Assembly (NCBI RefSeq): GCF_003569745.1
Contig: NZ_AP018498.1
Location: 2,767,001 to 2,831,000, forward strand
DNA: 64,000 nt
DNA from: Altererythrobacter sp. B11
GTDB taxonomy: Bacteria; Pseudomonadota; Alphaproteobacteria; Sphingomonadales; Sphingomonadaceae
Direction of reading: 5' to 3'
Below, piece by piece: positions 45,131-54,588 of the stretch; position 1 is the stretch's first letter; each line of letters opens with the position of its first letter. A program made the translations under genes and the position numbers. Below the pieces are notes generated by a model. The model did no database searches and was not told where the DNA came from. It saw only the letters and a list, made by a program, of their open reading frames with translations.

Positions 45131-46274
45131 AGTGAAGGCATCTTCCTCTTTTTAAGTCCGGGCAAGGGGCAGGACTGCATCTCGTTCTCTGATCACTTGG
45201 ACACTGTCATGTGCTGTTTGCCCCAATAGGAGGCAACTACGCCAACAAAGACGCGCCGAAATTGAAATCTTACAGAGCCATGGAATGAAGGAAGGTTCCC
45301 AGACCTCCAATCGCCTTTACCCAGGCCAAATCGGCGTATGGGGAGAATGCCGGTGATCTCCCGGGCCCGTGCGCAGTTGCCCGCCGTGACACGATCCGGA
45401 CCAAGCAATGATGCATGTCAGGCGTTCGGGCTCAGCACCGGAAGGTCGGGGACGACCGACATGCTCGATTCGACCATGGCAGGCCTCTTGAGACCACGCA
45501 GGCCAAGAGATCAGATTCCAAGTGTAAGAATCGCGGATTGAAGAACGTCAAAAACAACAAGGACAGTCGCTGCGGCAGCCCCAAGCGCGCCGCAGTTGAC
45601 CAAAAACGACTTTGCAAGCGGAGATTCTCAGATGCCGTCCAGCTCGGAACAAGCCGAAAGCCACTCGCACAAATCGGTTTGCTGCCGCGACAACCCACGA
45701 TCCGGTCGAGAGCAAGGCAAGGTACCGCGAGCAGCGCCGACCGAAGCCAAGCTGTCGGGAGATGCCCCTCGCTGTTGCTGCGCGCATCCCTGATTTCGAT
45801 CGTTCCTGCGCGCGATAATGGCAACAAACAGCAGCGCGCAGGCGCCGTTCGAGGGGCGGAGCCCTCCCCCTGCCCATTCTCCGCCCGTCGAACCTTGCAG
45901 AATTGTCGGCCGTCGGGACGCCAAGGTCAGCTGGCAAGTACATCTGGCACGACGCCATGAGCACTGCAGCGCGATTGGCGAACGTTGGCGTGGTCGTCTC
46001 GGTTCGCAGCAGTGTCGTGGATGGTCGCTTTGAGGATCAATTGGCCCGCTAAAGTAATAAGTGACCGACACATCAGCCATATAGGAGTCATATGGCGTAC
46101 CTATCGGTCACCAATCACAATGCACGGAGAGAAGGCGGCGACGATCCCTTAATCGTGACGCAGGGAATCAGCCTGCCTCTTCACTTTCCTACTCCGCAAT
46201 GCAAACGGCAGAGGTCAAAGGGACGATCGTGTTCAACGTGCTTTCTGCGGTTGCAACGCTCCCGGCAACACACA
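45131..46274. other. 1.1-kb stretch without a recognisable full gene
   Basis: Open frames here have low-complexity, Arg/Ser-rich translations and no family signatures, apart from the small Cys/His-rich frame at 45632-45793. It may hold decayed genes. The run GTCATATGGCGTACC at about 46088 is a start-like site without coding sequence of note behind it. Confidence 0.5.
45632..45793 (+). CDS. Small Cys/His-rich protein candidate (53 aa)
   Basis: ATG at 45632 follows GCGGAGATTCTCAG, a reasonable ribosome site. The product has SEQAESHSHKSVCCRDN near the N-terminus and ends GDAPRCCCAHP: five Cys and three His in 53 residues. It could be a metallothionein-like metal scavenger, or the surviving N-terminal tail of a metal ATPase whose rest was lost. 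Nearby copper genes make metal binding plausible. Confidence 0.4.
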   Translation: MPSSSEQAESHSHKSVCCRDNPRSGREQGKVPRAAPTEAKLSGDAPRCCCAHP

Positions 46275-46694
46275 TCAGTTTGAAACCCGCGTCCATTTCT
46301 GGTTCTTGCACCCCACATGCCCAAACATACATCCATGAACCTGGAGGGTGTCGGCACTGATCGGTTTCAATTCCCCGCCGACCGTTCTGTCGAGATCGGG
46401 AACCAGACCTTTCCCGCGCCATTTGTTCCGGCCGTACCGATAGAACTCGCGAAAAAGATTGATGCCTATGAGCACGTCGGTTCCGGCTTTCGCTGCGTCG
46501 GCCTTCGCTTTCTCGTTTGCATAAACAACGACGCCGCAAAGCTTCGTGCCGCATTCCTCGATTCGGACACGAACACTTCCGGACGGGTTAGCCCAAACAC
46601 CCATGATAGCCTCATTTGGCGCTCCGGTTTGCCGAGCATGTGCCGCATTCGATGCAAAGATGAGGGCCGCGCCCATGATGACCAGACGAATCAT
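46275..46694 (-). CDS. DUF2147 exported protein
   Basis: 139-residue secreted protein. Signal peptide (IRLVIMGAALIFASNAAHA) then the DUF2147 beta-barrel-like domain: IMGVWANPSGSVRVRIEECG, CGVVVYANEKAK and KPISADTLQVHGCMFG. ATG at 46694 is chosen for the signal peptide. The family is common in alphaproteobacteria; function not established. Confidence 0.85.
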   Translation of the reverse strand: MIRLVIMGAALIFASNAAHARQTGAPNEAIMGVWANPSGSVRVRIEECGTKLCGVVVYANEKAKADAAKAGTDVLIGINLFREFYRYGRNKWRGKGLVPDLDRTVGGELKPISADTLQVHGCMFGHVGCKNQKWTRVSN

Positions 46695-46997
46695 AGCTTC
46701 TCTTTCTTGCGCCAAAAGAGGACCGAGCGCACCAGGTCTGATGAACGGACGTCATCTGCCGGGTCATACTCCCAGTTTGGCGAAGACCTTGATCGCCTCC
46801 TGACACGCAGCTTCTCAAGCCAAAATGGAGCGTGCTCGTGGTAACTTTTAGCGGTCCCCCATCACGGTGCTCGATGAGGGTCAAGTGCTGTTCTGCCGAG
46901 CGACTGTAATTTGGGGAGCCGCCGCGCGTCCATGATGCTGAGTGCGGCCTCCTTTCTTTGATGGCGACCGTCCTTAGGCCGAAAGTGGGAGCAAGAT

Positions 46998-47318
46998 ATG
47001 AGGCAAGGTCACAAGCACGCGTCCGACAGACGGGGATGGCGGATGCCGATCGTCTTCCTCGGTTTTGCAGCGATAGCGGGGTATTTCCTGCTTGCCGAGC
47101 ATAGGGTTCACGCGCTCAGCATACTTCCTTGGGCCTTGCTCTTGCTGGCCTGCCCGCTGCTCCACATGTTTATGCACGGTGGACACGGTGGACACGGAGG
47201 TCATGGCGGCCAAGGCGGTGATGATGATGATCAGCGCACCAGCAACAACGGCGCGAGTCCGGTCCGCGATCGCCACAGCGGACACAAGGTCGCCGATTCC
47301 AGCGCCCGTCGCCGATAG
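46998..47318 (+). CDS. DUF2933 membrane protein with Gly-His tail
   Basis: 106-residue protein with two hydrophobic spans (about 17-33 and 41-57), matching DUF2933. The second span ends in CPLLHMFMHGG, followed by a tandem HGG repeat (HGGHGGHGGHGGQGGDDDD). DUF2933 proteins occur in copper and silver resistance clusters, and the His repeat is a likely metal ligand. GGGAGC precedes the ATG. The next gene (methyltransferase) follows after 17 bases. Confidence 0.85.
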   Translation: MRQGHKHASDRRGWRMPIVFLGFAAIAGYFLLAEHRVHALSILPWALLLLACPLLHMFMHGGHGGHGGHGGQGGDDDDQRTSNNGASPVRDRHSGHKVADSSARRR

Positions 47319-47335
47319 CTCCGGAGAAACCTGTC

Positions 47336-48025
47336 ATGCATAGCGACGCATCCGCCGCCTATGGACTTTGGGGTCTGGTGATCCTCAACTCCGCGATCTT
47401 CATTTTCTTCGCGTTCAGCTTCTTCAAACCGCAAACCAAGCGCGATTGGCGATCATTCAGCGCTTTCAGTGCTTTTCTCGTCGCACTTTTTGCGGAGATG
47501 TACGGCTTCCCGCTGACCATCTACCTGCTCTCGGGCTGGCTCCAGAGCAACTATCCGCAGGTGGACTGGTTCTCGCATGACGCCGGCCATCTGCTCGAGG
47601 AGTTGTTCGGATGGCAAGCCAACCCTCACTTCGGCCCCTTTCATATCCTGAGCTTCATCCTGATCGGCGGTGGCTTCTGGATGATATCGAGCGGCTGGGC
47701 ACGGCTTTACCGGGCCCAGAAGCAAGAGAAGCTCGCAACTGAAGGTATCTATTCCTACGTCCGGCATCCGCAATATGACGGCTTCATCCTCGTCATGCTC
47801 GGCTTCCTGTTCCAATGGCCGACTGTCCTGACGCTGGCGATGTTCCCGGTCCTGGTTGTCATGTATGTGCGTCTCGCCCGGAGCGAGGAGCGCGAGGCGC
47901 TCGCCGCTTTCGGCCAGGATTATCGAGCCTACATGGCGCGCGTCCCGGGTTTTATTCCCAAGCTGTCGCGCTCGCGGTCAGGTGATCCAAATCTGCCCAA
48001 AAGCCGACCGCGCCGCCCATTCTAA
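47336..48025 (+). CDS. Isoprenylcysteine/phospholipid methyltransferase family protein
   Basis: 229-residue membrane protein with about five spans. The C-terminal SAM-binding pattern EGIYSYVRHPQYDGFILVML and the closing EEREALAAFGQDYRAYMARV are standard ICMT/PEMT signatures. GGAGA precedes the ATG. It is in operon with DUF2933, a pair often found in metal-resistance islands; substrate unknown. Confidence 0.88.
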   Translation: MHSDASAAYGLWGLVILNSAIFIFFAFSFFKPQTKRDWRSFSAFSAFLVALFAEMYGFPLTIYLLSGWLQSNYPQVDWFSHDAGHLLEELFGWQANPHFGPFHILSFILIGGGFWMISSGWARLYRAQKQEKLATEGIYSYVRHPQYDGFILVMLGFLFQWPTVLTLAMFPVLVVMYVRLARSEEREALAAFGQDYRAYMARVPGFIPKLSRSRSGDPNLPKSRPRRPF

Positions 48026-48067
48026 AACGGCCCAGGACGAAGCCCTAGTAGAGATTGTCAGATCGAT

Positions 48068-48300
48068 ATGAGCAAGAACAAGCAGGACAGATCTGCGCCC
48101 GGCTACGCCGAGAAGCTCCATGCGCTTGAGATCGGGCCCAGCGCGTTGCAACGCCAGGTGATCGCCGGTGGTCGCAAGCTGCTGATCATTCTGGAAGGGC
48201 GCGATGCAGCGCAAAGGACGGCACGATCAAGCGCATCGTCAAGCATCTGAGTCCTCGCCCCAAGGCGATCGAGCTTCGCGGGCATCATCAGGGCGCAGCA
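48068..48300 (+). pseudogene. Truncated, frameshifted polyphosphate kinase 2 (PPK2)
   Basis: Starts as a normal PPK2 (YAEKLHALEIGPSALQRQ, GGRKLLIILEGRDAA) but shifts frame exactly in the Walker A loop, where GRDAAGKDGT is expected. The continuation KDGTIKRIVKHLSPRPKAIE is readable in another frame up to about 48270, then similarity is lost before the enolase end. The remaining two thirds of the enzyme are missing. Confidence 0.85.
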
Positions 48301-48326
48301 ATGGCGATGCAGTCGCCTGGCGGCGC

Positions 48327-49604
48327 TCATGCGACAAATGGCGATGAGAAGATGGCTTCGCCGCCGAGTTGGTGTTCGATTTCCAGCAAGCGATTGTACT
48401 TGGCGAGACGTTCACCTCGACACGGCGCTCCGCCCTTGAACTGACCACCGGTCATCGCGACGGCAAAATCTGCGATGAAGTCGTCTTCTGTCTCGCCGGA
48501 GCGATGGGAGAATTTGTAGCGCAGTCCAGCTCGCCGACACAGTTCGATCGCCGCCACCGTTTCGGTCACCGTGCCGATCTGGTTGGGCTTGATCAAAACA
48601 GCGTTCGTGGCTTTGTCATCAATGCCCCGCTGGATGAAGCGCGAATTGGTGACATACAGGTCATCGCCGACGATCTGGATGCGGTCTCCCATCGCCAGGG
48701 TCTGCTTTACAAAGGCGGGCCAGTCCTGTTCGCCGAAACCATCCTCGATCGACACGATCGGAAATGCGGCAATCCAGTCAGTGTAGACGGCCAGAAGTTC
48801 GTCACTGGTCATATGCGCTCCGCCAAGCCCGGGCAGAACATAACCGCCGTCCTCGACGAAGGAGGTCGCTGCGGGATCCAGCGCGATGGCAATTTGACGG
48901 CCTGGTTCATAGCCTGCCACCTCAATTGCGCGGACGATCAGCTCGAGCGCTTGACGCTCGTCTTTCAGATGGGGCGCGAACCCGCCTTCATCACCAACCC
49001 CCACACCCAGGCCTTTCTCTTCCAGAAGCCCCCTCAGGACATGATAGGTTTCCGAACCATAGCGCAGCGCTTCGCCGTATGTCGGGGCACCATGCGGTAC
49101 GATCATGAATTCCTGCATCTGGAGCCCATTGGCGGCATGCTTGCCGCCATTGATGATGTTCATCATGGGGACCGGGAGACGCCGGGCGGTGGAACCCCCG
49201 AGGTACTGGTAGAGCGGTAATCCCATCGCCTGAGCAGCAGCGCGAGCGACGGCCAGCGAAACGCAGAGAACGGCGTTCGCGCCGAGCCGCGCCTTGTTCT
49301 CGGTTCCGTCGAGTTCACACATAAACCGGTCAATTTCCGGCTGCCGGACAACATCCAGACCGATGAGGGCGCCCGCGATTTCGCGTTCGACATTTGCGAC
49401 CGCCTTCAGGACCCCGCGACCGGCATACCGCGCCGCATCGCCGTCGCGAAGTTCGTGGGCCTCGAACTGGCCAGTCGATGCTCCCGAGGGCACCGACGCG
49501 CTTGCGGCGATACCGCCCTCCAGACGGACTGTCACCTTGACCGTGGGCCAACCGCGCGAATCAAGAATCTCCTGCGCCGACAGAGCAGCAATGGTTCGCC
49601 TCAT
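48327..49604 (-). CDS. eno: Enolase (accessory copy)
   Basis: 425-residue enzyme interconverting 2-phosphoglycerate and PEP. Signature regions: AQEILDSRGWPTVKVTVRLE, SVPSGASTGQFEAHELRDGD, VGDEGGFAPHL, FPIVSIEDGFGEQDW and LIKPNQIGTVTETVAAIELC. The final catalytic block reads KFSHRSGETEDDFIADFAVA with GGAPCRGERLAKYN, where most enolases have GSLCRSERxAKYN. This divergence suggests an accessory rather than housekeeping enzyme. ATG at 49604 follows GAGGAGA. Confidence 0.93.
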   Translation of the reverse strand: MRRTIAALSAQEILDSRGWPTVKVTVRLEGGIAASASVPSGASTGQFEAHELRDGDAARYAGRGVLKAVANVEREIAGALIGLDVVRQPEIDRFMCELDGTENKARLGANAVLCVSLAVARAAAQAMGLPLYQYLGGSTARRLPVPMMNIINGGKHAANGLQMQEFMIVPHGAPTYGEALRYGSETYHVLRGLLEEKGLGVGVGDEGGFAPHLKDERQALELIVRAIEVAGYEPGRQIAIALDPAATSFVEDGGYVLPGLGGAHMTSDELLAVYTDWIAAFPIVSIEDGFGEQDWPAFVKQTLAMGDRIQIVGDDLYVTNSRFIQRGIDDKATNAVLIKPNQIGTVTETVAAIELCRRAGLRYKFSHRSGETEDDFIADFAVAMTGGQFKGGAPCRGERLAKYNRLLEIEHQLGGEAIFSSPFVA

Positions 49605-50134
49605 TCGATGTCTCCTCGTCCAGCAAACAACTTTCAATGGCCGGGCTTTCGGCCAACTCACGCTTTGTCCTGCGATCTTTCAAACGTCCGGCAACGGCAC
49701 GGCCCCAGCACATTCCGAACGTCGTCCGCCGATCGACCCGCGTCCGAATTGCGACACCGTCTTCGTCACGTCTCTCGTCACTGCTCGTATCTGCAGCAGG
49801 CACGCGCATTGGCGCGTCATCAAAGAGACGTCGCAGCGGGCCGATCCTTACCAGAACGCCCTCCCAAATCGCTTGCGAGCGCACCGATCTCCGCGTCTGA
49901 AATGACGAGTCTGGCAGCAGCATGGAAATCCGTTGGCCGGTTTGCCGGGGGTCCCGCATCATGCGGTACTGTAAGGTCGGGTGCTTCCCTGCGTCCTTTC
50001 CGGGACACACTGATAGTCTGTCACTGGCCGGCGCGGCCGCAAGAGTGATCATTGGTTCGCTGTCGCAAATCACGTCGCGGCAGATAGTCGGCAATAGGGT
50101 TTATATCAGGCGTGAGTGCACAAGGAGCGCAGCG
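49605..50134. other. Divergent promoter region between enolase and PEP synthase
   Basis: 530 bases between two divergent starts. A long minus-strand open frame (about 49561-50094) lacks family-like sequence. Likely holds promoters for both genes; no perfect FNR box was found by eye. Confidence 0.45.
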
Positions 50135-52561
50135 ATGACGGAAAAACGCATAGCCTGGTTTGAGTCCTTGAACGTGGGCGACGTTCCCATCGTCGGCGGC
50201 AAGAACGCCTCGCTTGGTGAGATGGTCCGCACACTCGAGGAGAAGGGCGTGCGTGTGCCGGGCGGCTTCGCGACGACCGCCGCGGCCTTTCGCGAATATG
50301 TGGCTGCCAACCAAATCGAGCCGGAGCTGCGCGCCAGCATTGCGGCATTGCAGAGTGAAAACGCCTCGTTGCATGAAACGGGCGAAACGATCCGCCGGCT
50401 ATTTCTCGACGGAGAATTCCCGGAGGCGATCGCCGCAGAAATCCGGGACGCCTATCGCGAGCTTTCCCGTCGCAGCGGCCAGGACGAGATCAGTGTTGCT
50501 GTGCGCTCGAGTGCGACTGCTGAAGACTTGCCCCAGGCGAGCTTTGCCGGTCAGCAGGAAACCTTTCTCAATGTGCGCGGTGAGCGCGCGCTGCTCGACG
50601 CCTGCCGGCGGTGCTACGCCTCGCTGTTTACCGACCGGGCGATCAGCTACCGCGAAACCCAGGGGTTCGATCATCTGGAAGTCGCGCTGTCGATCGGCAT
50701 CCAGCGGATGGTACGCTCCGACCTGGCAGGTTCGGGAGTCATGTTTTCGATCGATACGGAAACCGGATTTCCCGGCGTCGCCGTGATCAGCGCCGCATGG
50801 GGTCTCGGCGAAACCGTCGTGCAGGGCGCGGTCGATCCCGACAAATATCTCGTCTTCAAGCCCTTGCTCGACGACCGGCGCTACACCCCGATCATCGAGA
50901 AGACGCTCGGCGCCAAAGAGACCAAGATGATCTACGCGACCGGCGGGAGCGAGCGCACGACGACGGTTGCAACCACCCAGAAGGAGCGCCAGGCCTTCGT
51001 TCTCAGCGAAACGGAAATTCTGGAGCTCGGCCGCTGGGCCGCAACGATCGAGGACCACTACGGCCGGCCGATGGACATGGAATGGGCCAAGGACGGAGAG
51101 ACCGGCGAACTCTACATGGTTCAGGCGCGGCCCGAGACGGTGCAGTCGTCCCGGCAAACCGGCCAAATCAAGAGCTACCGTCTGAAGACGAAGGGAAAGC
51201 CGATCATCACCGGCTCGGCGATCGGCGAAGCGATTGCCTCGGGTCAAGTCTGTGCCATTCGCAGCGCCGCCGACATCGACACCTTTCGCGACGGTGCCAT
51301 TCTCGTGACCGGCATGACGGACCCCGACTGGGTCCCGATCATGAAGAAGGCCGCCGGCATTATCACCGATCATGGCGGCACGACCAGCCACGCCGCCATC
51401 GTCAGCCGCGAACTGGGAGTGCCCGCCATCGTCGGCACGGGCCACGGCACCGAACTGCTGCTTGACGGGCAGGACATCACGCTTTCCTGCGCTGAAGGTG
51501 ATCGCGGCGTAGTCTACGAAGGCATCCTGGAATTCGAGTCATCGCAGGTGGATGTTTCCGATCTGCCAGAAACCCGAACCGCGATGATGGTGAATATCGC
51601 CAGCCCTGCCGCCGCATTCCGCTGGTGGCGCCTGCCTGCGCGCGGGGTCGGCCTTGCGCGGATGGAGTTCATCATCAACAATCTGATCAAGATCCATCCG
51701 ATGGCGCTGATCCATCCCGACCGCGTGACCGATCCAGCGGCGCGGCGAGAGATCCGCCAGCGCACGCGCGGCTACGATGACCCAGTGGACTTCTTCGTCG
51801 AGACGCTCGCGCTGGGAATTGCCAAGCTCGCAGCACCCTACCACCCGCACCCCGTGATCGTTCGCTTGAGCGACTTCAAATCCAATGAATATGCCCACCT
51901 CCTCGGCGGCAGCGTTTTCGAACCGGACGAGGAAAATCCGATGCTCGGATGGCGCGGTGCTTCGCGCTACTACGACGCGCGCTATCGCGAGGGTTTTGCG
52001 CTGGAATGCCGTGCGCTGAAGACGGTTCGCGAAAGGATCGGTCTGGAGAACGTGATCGTCATGGTGCCATTCTGCCGCACGCTCGAGGAGGCTGATCGCG
52101 TGCTTGCCGTGATGAAAGAGAACGGACTCGAGCGCGGCCGGGACGGCCTCGAGGTCTACATGATGTGCGAGATTCCCGCCAACGTCTTCCTTGCCGAAGA
52201 GTTCGCGCAGCGCTTCGACGGCTTTTCGATTGGTTCCAACGACCTCACGCAGCTCGTGCTCGGGGTTGATCGGGATTCGGGCGATCTCGCCCCCCTGTTC
52301 GATGAGCGCAATGAAGCGGTAAAGCGTGCGATTCGCGCAGCGATCGTCCAGGCGCACGCCGCGGGCATCAAGATCGGGATCTGCGGCCAGGCCCCCAGCA
52401 ACTATCCCGAATACGCCGCGTTTCTGGTTGAAGAAGGCATCAATTCGATCTCGCTCAACCCGGACAGCTTCGTCTCTACGCTTCGCAACGTTGCCCAAGT
52501 CGAGCAGAGTCTGAAGGCCGCGCCGGCGCGAACAACCTCCGAGCCGGACACTTCTCGATGA
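50135..52561 (+). CDS. ppsA: Phosphoenolpyruvate synthase
   Basis: 808-residue enzyme making PEP from pyruvate and ATP. N-terminal ATP-grasp domain (NVGDVPIVGGKNASLGEMVR; VAVRSSATAEDLPQASFAGQ), phospho-His domain near 425 (TDHGGTTSHAAIVSRELGVP) and the C-terminal PEP-binding barrel (SIGSNDLTQLVLGVDRDSGD; GICGQAPSNYPEYAAFLVEE). CAAGGAGC precedes the ATG at 50135. Its stop overlaps the next dehydrogenase as ATGA, which ties pyruvate-to-PEP conversion to a lactate-type enzyme. Confidence 0.95.
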   Translation: MTEKRIAWFESLNVGDVPIVGGKNASLGEMVRTLEEKGVRVPGGFATTAAAFREYVAANQIEPELRASIAALQSENASLHETGETIRRLFLDGEFPEAIAAEIRDAYRELSRRSGQDEISVAVRSSATAEDLPQASFAGQQETFLNVRGERALLDACRRCYASLFTDRAISYRETQGFDHLEVALSIGIQRMVRSDLAGSGVMFSIDTETGFPGVAVISAAWGLGETVVQGAVDPDKYLVFKPLLDDRRYTPIIEKTLGAKETKMIYATGGSERTTTVATTQKERQAFVLSETEILELGRWAATIEDHYGRPMDMEWAKDGETGELYMVQARPETVQSSRQTGQIKSYRLKTKGKPIITGSAIGEAIASGQVCAIRSAADIDTFRDGAILVTGMTDPDWVPIMKKAAGIITDHGGTTSHAAIVSRELGVPAIVGTGHGTELLLDGQDITLSCAEGDRGVVYEGILEFESSQVDVSDLPETRTAMMVNIASPAAAFRWWRLPARGVGLARMEFIINNLIKIHPMALIHPDRVTDPAARREIRQRTRGYDDPVDFFVETLALGIAKLAAPYHPHPVIVRLSDFKSNEYAHLLGGSVFEPDEENPMLGWRGASRYYDARYREGFALECRALKTVRERIGLENVIVMVPFCRTLEEADRVLAVMKENGLERGRDGLEVYMMCEIPANVFLAEEFAQRFDGFSIGSNDLTQLVLGVDRDSGDLAPLFDERNEAVKRAIRAAIVQAHAAGIKIGICGQAPSNYPEYAAFLVEEGINSISLNPDSFVSTLRNVAQVEQSLKAAPARTTSEPDTSR

Positions 52562-53565
52562 AGGTCGTCGTGTTCGAGACGGAAGAGTGGGAACACCAGG
52601 CCTGTCTGAGGCTTGAACCCGAGCATGAGGTCGAATGCACCCGCGAGCGCCTCGACCCACAAACGGCCGCGCCCTACGCTTCCGCAGAAATTGTAAGCAC
52701 CTTCGTGAACTCGCAGCTCGGTGCCGACGTGCTGGTTCAGTTCCCGCGTCTAAAGCTGATCGCAACCCGGTCTACCGGATACGATCATGTCGATTTGGAC
52801 TGGTGCAAGGCGCACGGCGTCGCGGTGGCGAACGTACCCGATTATGGCGATTCGACCGTGGCGGAGCATGCCTTCGCCCTGCTCCTGGCCGTCGCCCGCA
52901 ATCTGGTCGAGGCGGTGGAGCGCACACGCCGCGGTGACTTCTCGCAAGCCGGGCTGCGCGGTTTCGAACTGCGCGGCAAGACGCTCGGCGTCATCGGAAC
53001 CGGACGAATAGGCCGCCGCGCGATCGAGATCGCTGGCGGATTCGGCATGGATGTTGTGGCCTACGATCTCTATCCGGATGAAGACGCGGCAACACAATTC
53101 GGGTTTCGCTATGCCGATTTAGATGAAGTTCTCGCAGATGCGGATGTAATCACGCTCCACGTACCGGCAACGCCGGGAACCGCGAGTCTACTTTCCGACC
53201 GTGAATTCGACCTGATGAAGTCCGGCGCACTCCTGATCAACACTGCGCGGGGCAACGTTGTCGATGTGCCTGCGCTGGTACGAGCTCTGGCGGACGGCAA
53301 GGTTCGGGCGGCGGGACTTGACGTTTTGCCACAGGAGCCTGTGGTGCGCGAGGAGGCGCAGATTTTTCGGGGAGCGTCGAGCGATGGCTACGACCTCAAG
53401 GCGCTCGTCGCCAATCACGTCTTGCTGCGGTTCCCGAACGTGATTGTGACGCCCCATAATGCCTATAATACGCAAAGCGCCGTTCGGCGGATCATCGAAA
53501 CCACCGTGGAGAATATCGAGGCATTCGGGCGCGGCGAGCCGCGTAATCTGGTTGGGGAACGGTAA
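52558..53565 (+). CDS. ldhA: D-2-hydroxyacid (D-lactate-type) dehydrogenase
   Basis: 335-residue NAD-dependent dehydrogenase. NAD motif LGVIGTGRIGRRAIEIA near 145-160; catalytic Arg in LLINTARGNVVD, Glu in LDVLPQEPVV and His in VIVTPHNAYNTQSA. The family also contains glycerate and phosphoglycerate dehydrogenases, but sequence runs such as LIATRSTGYDHVDLD fit D-lactate dehydrogenase best. Translationally coupled to ppsA: together they could move lactate carbon to PEP, or run as a fermentative electron sink. Confidence 0.85.
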   Translation: MKVVVFETEEWEHQACLRLEPEHEVECTRERLDPQTAAPYASAEIVSTFVNSQLGADVLVQFPRLKLIATRSTGYDHVDLDWCKAHGVAVANVPDYGDSTVAEHAFALLLAVARNLVEAVERTRRGDFSQAGLRGFELRGKTLGVIGTGRIGRRAIEIAGGFGMDVVAYDLYPDEDAATQFGFRYADLDEVLADADVITLHVPATPGTASLLSDREFDLMKSGALLINTARGNVVDVPALVRALADGKVRAAGLDVLPQEPVVREEAQIFRGASSDGYDLKALVANHVLLRFPNVIVTPHNAYNTQSAVRRIIETTVENIEAFGRGEPRNLVGER

Positions 53566-53874
53566 AGTTCACACCTTCTCCAGTGCACAGAACCAGCAGC
53601 CAAGTCCGCTACGGGCCTTTACCGCGCCCCCTGATCGGCGCCCGGATGGTTTCGGGCCGGCGAACACCGCCGTCGGAACATCAAACTTTTGCTCGCTTTG
53701 ATCATGCTCCGGGTCGTAGCGATCACGGCACGACGCTTATGGCGGCACCAGGCTCAGGTATCCCTGATCAACCCCCTGCGATGGTGCGCGCTAAGGGCAT
53801 CCGGCATGAACCGCTGCCCCAATGGAGCGATCCACCATTTTTGCCCTTGCCCGCGTCGTGTTCAGACAGAGCCT
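53566..53874. other. Intergenic stretch between convergent genes
   Basis: 309 bases between the convergent dehydrogenase and CBS-BON genes. No gene or clear terminator hairpin with U-tract is seen. Confidence 0.45.
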
Positions 53875-54588
53875 TCAGGCGACCCAGCCATAAGCCCCCC
53901 AGGCATAGGGAGGCATTGTTTCGACGCTCAGTTCCAGACCCTTTACGCCCGGGACATTCTCGGCTGCGACCCGGAGCGCGTCCACTTGATCCTGCGAATC
54001 CACAAGGCCCCAGATACGCACGATCCCGTCTGCGACAATCACGCTGATACCGTAGGACGGGGCCCAATCCGCTTGCTCGAGTTCCTTGAGAAGCTGTTCG
54101 CGGATTGTCTCGTCTGCGACTGACACGGGGGGAGACGCCATGTCTTTGCCCGCGGCCAGACCGCGTATAAGATCGGCGCGACTGACAATGCCGACTACTT
54201 TGTCCTCGCGCATGACCGGAACACGCTTGATCCTTTGGGTTTCGAGCAGGTGTGCCACTTCGCTGCTCAGGGAATCCTCCGTGACGGTAACTACTTCGGG
54301 CGTCATCACGTCTGCGGCGGAGCGCCCGCGTGCCTTCACATAATCCGCCGCGCTTGCCCCCTTTTTGGAGAAATGTCTCAACCACCAGGAACCGTGCGGA
54401 TGGCTACCGTCCTCGGTCCTGCGCAGCAGGTCCCCTTCGCTAACAATACCCCTGAGCTCGCCGCTGGCATCGATCACCGGCACGGCACTGATATGCCGCT
54501 CAAGAAGGAGCCGGGCAACCTCCGGGATCGGTGTCTCAGGCGTAACCGAAACGACCGAGGGTGTCATAATGTGTTTCATCTTCATCAT
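53875..54588 (-). CDS. CBS-pair protein with C-terminal BON domain
   Basis: 237-residue protein. Two CBS motifs (about 8-60 and 95-150: MTPSVVSVTPETPIPEVARL, MTPEVVTVTEDSLSSEVAHL) that bind adenine nucleotides, then a BON domain (about 165-225: IREQLLKELEQADWAPSYGI, VRIWGLVDSQDQVDAL). Its ATG overlaps the GAPDH stop, so it probably acts with that operon as an energy-state sensor. BON domains often bind membranes or oligosaccharides. Confidence 0.92.
   Translation of the reverse strand: MMKMKHIMTPSVVSVTPETPIPEVARLLLERHISAVPVIDASGELRGIVSEGDLLRRTEDGSHPHGSWWLRHFSKKGASAADYVKARGRSAADVMTPEVVTVTEDSLSSEVAHLLETQRIKRVPVMREDKVVGIVSRADLIRGLAAGKDMASPPVSVADETIREQLLKELEQADWAPSYGISVIVADGIVRIWGLVDSQDQVDALRVAAENVPGVKGLELSVETMPPYAWGAYGWVA

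Noticed and set aside
45432-45964. Several minus-strand frames in the 1.1-kb gap, considered as a MerT-like or other membrane gene
   Set aside because: Hydrophobic pieces are short and in different frames, and no conserved Cys pairs fit.
49561-50094. 177-codon minus-strand frame between enolase and PEP synthase
   Set aside because: No family match by eye, overlaps the enolase start, and the translation looks random.
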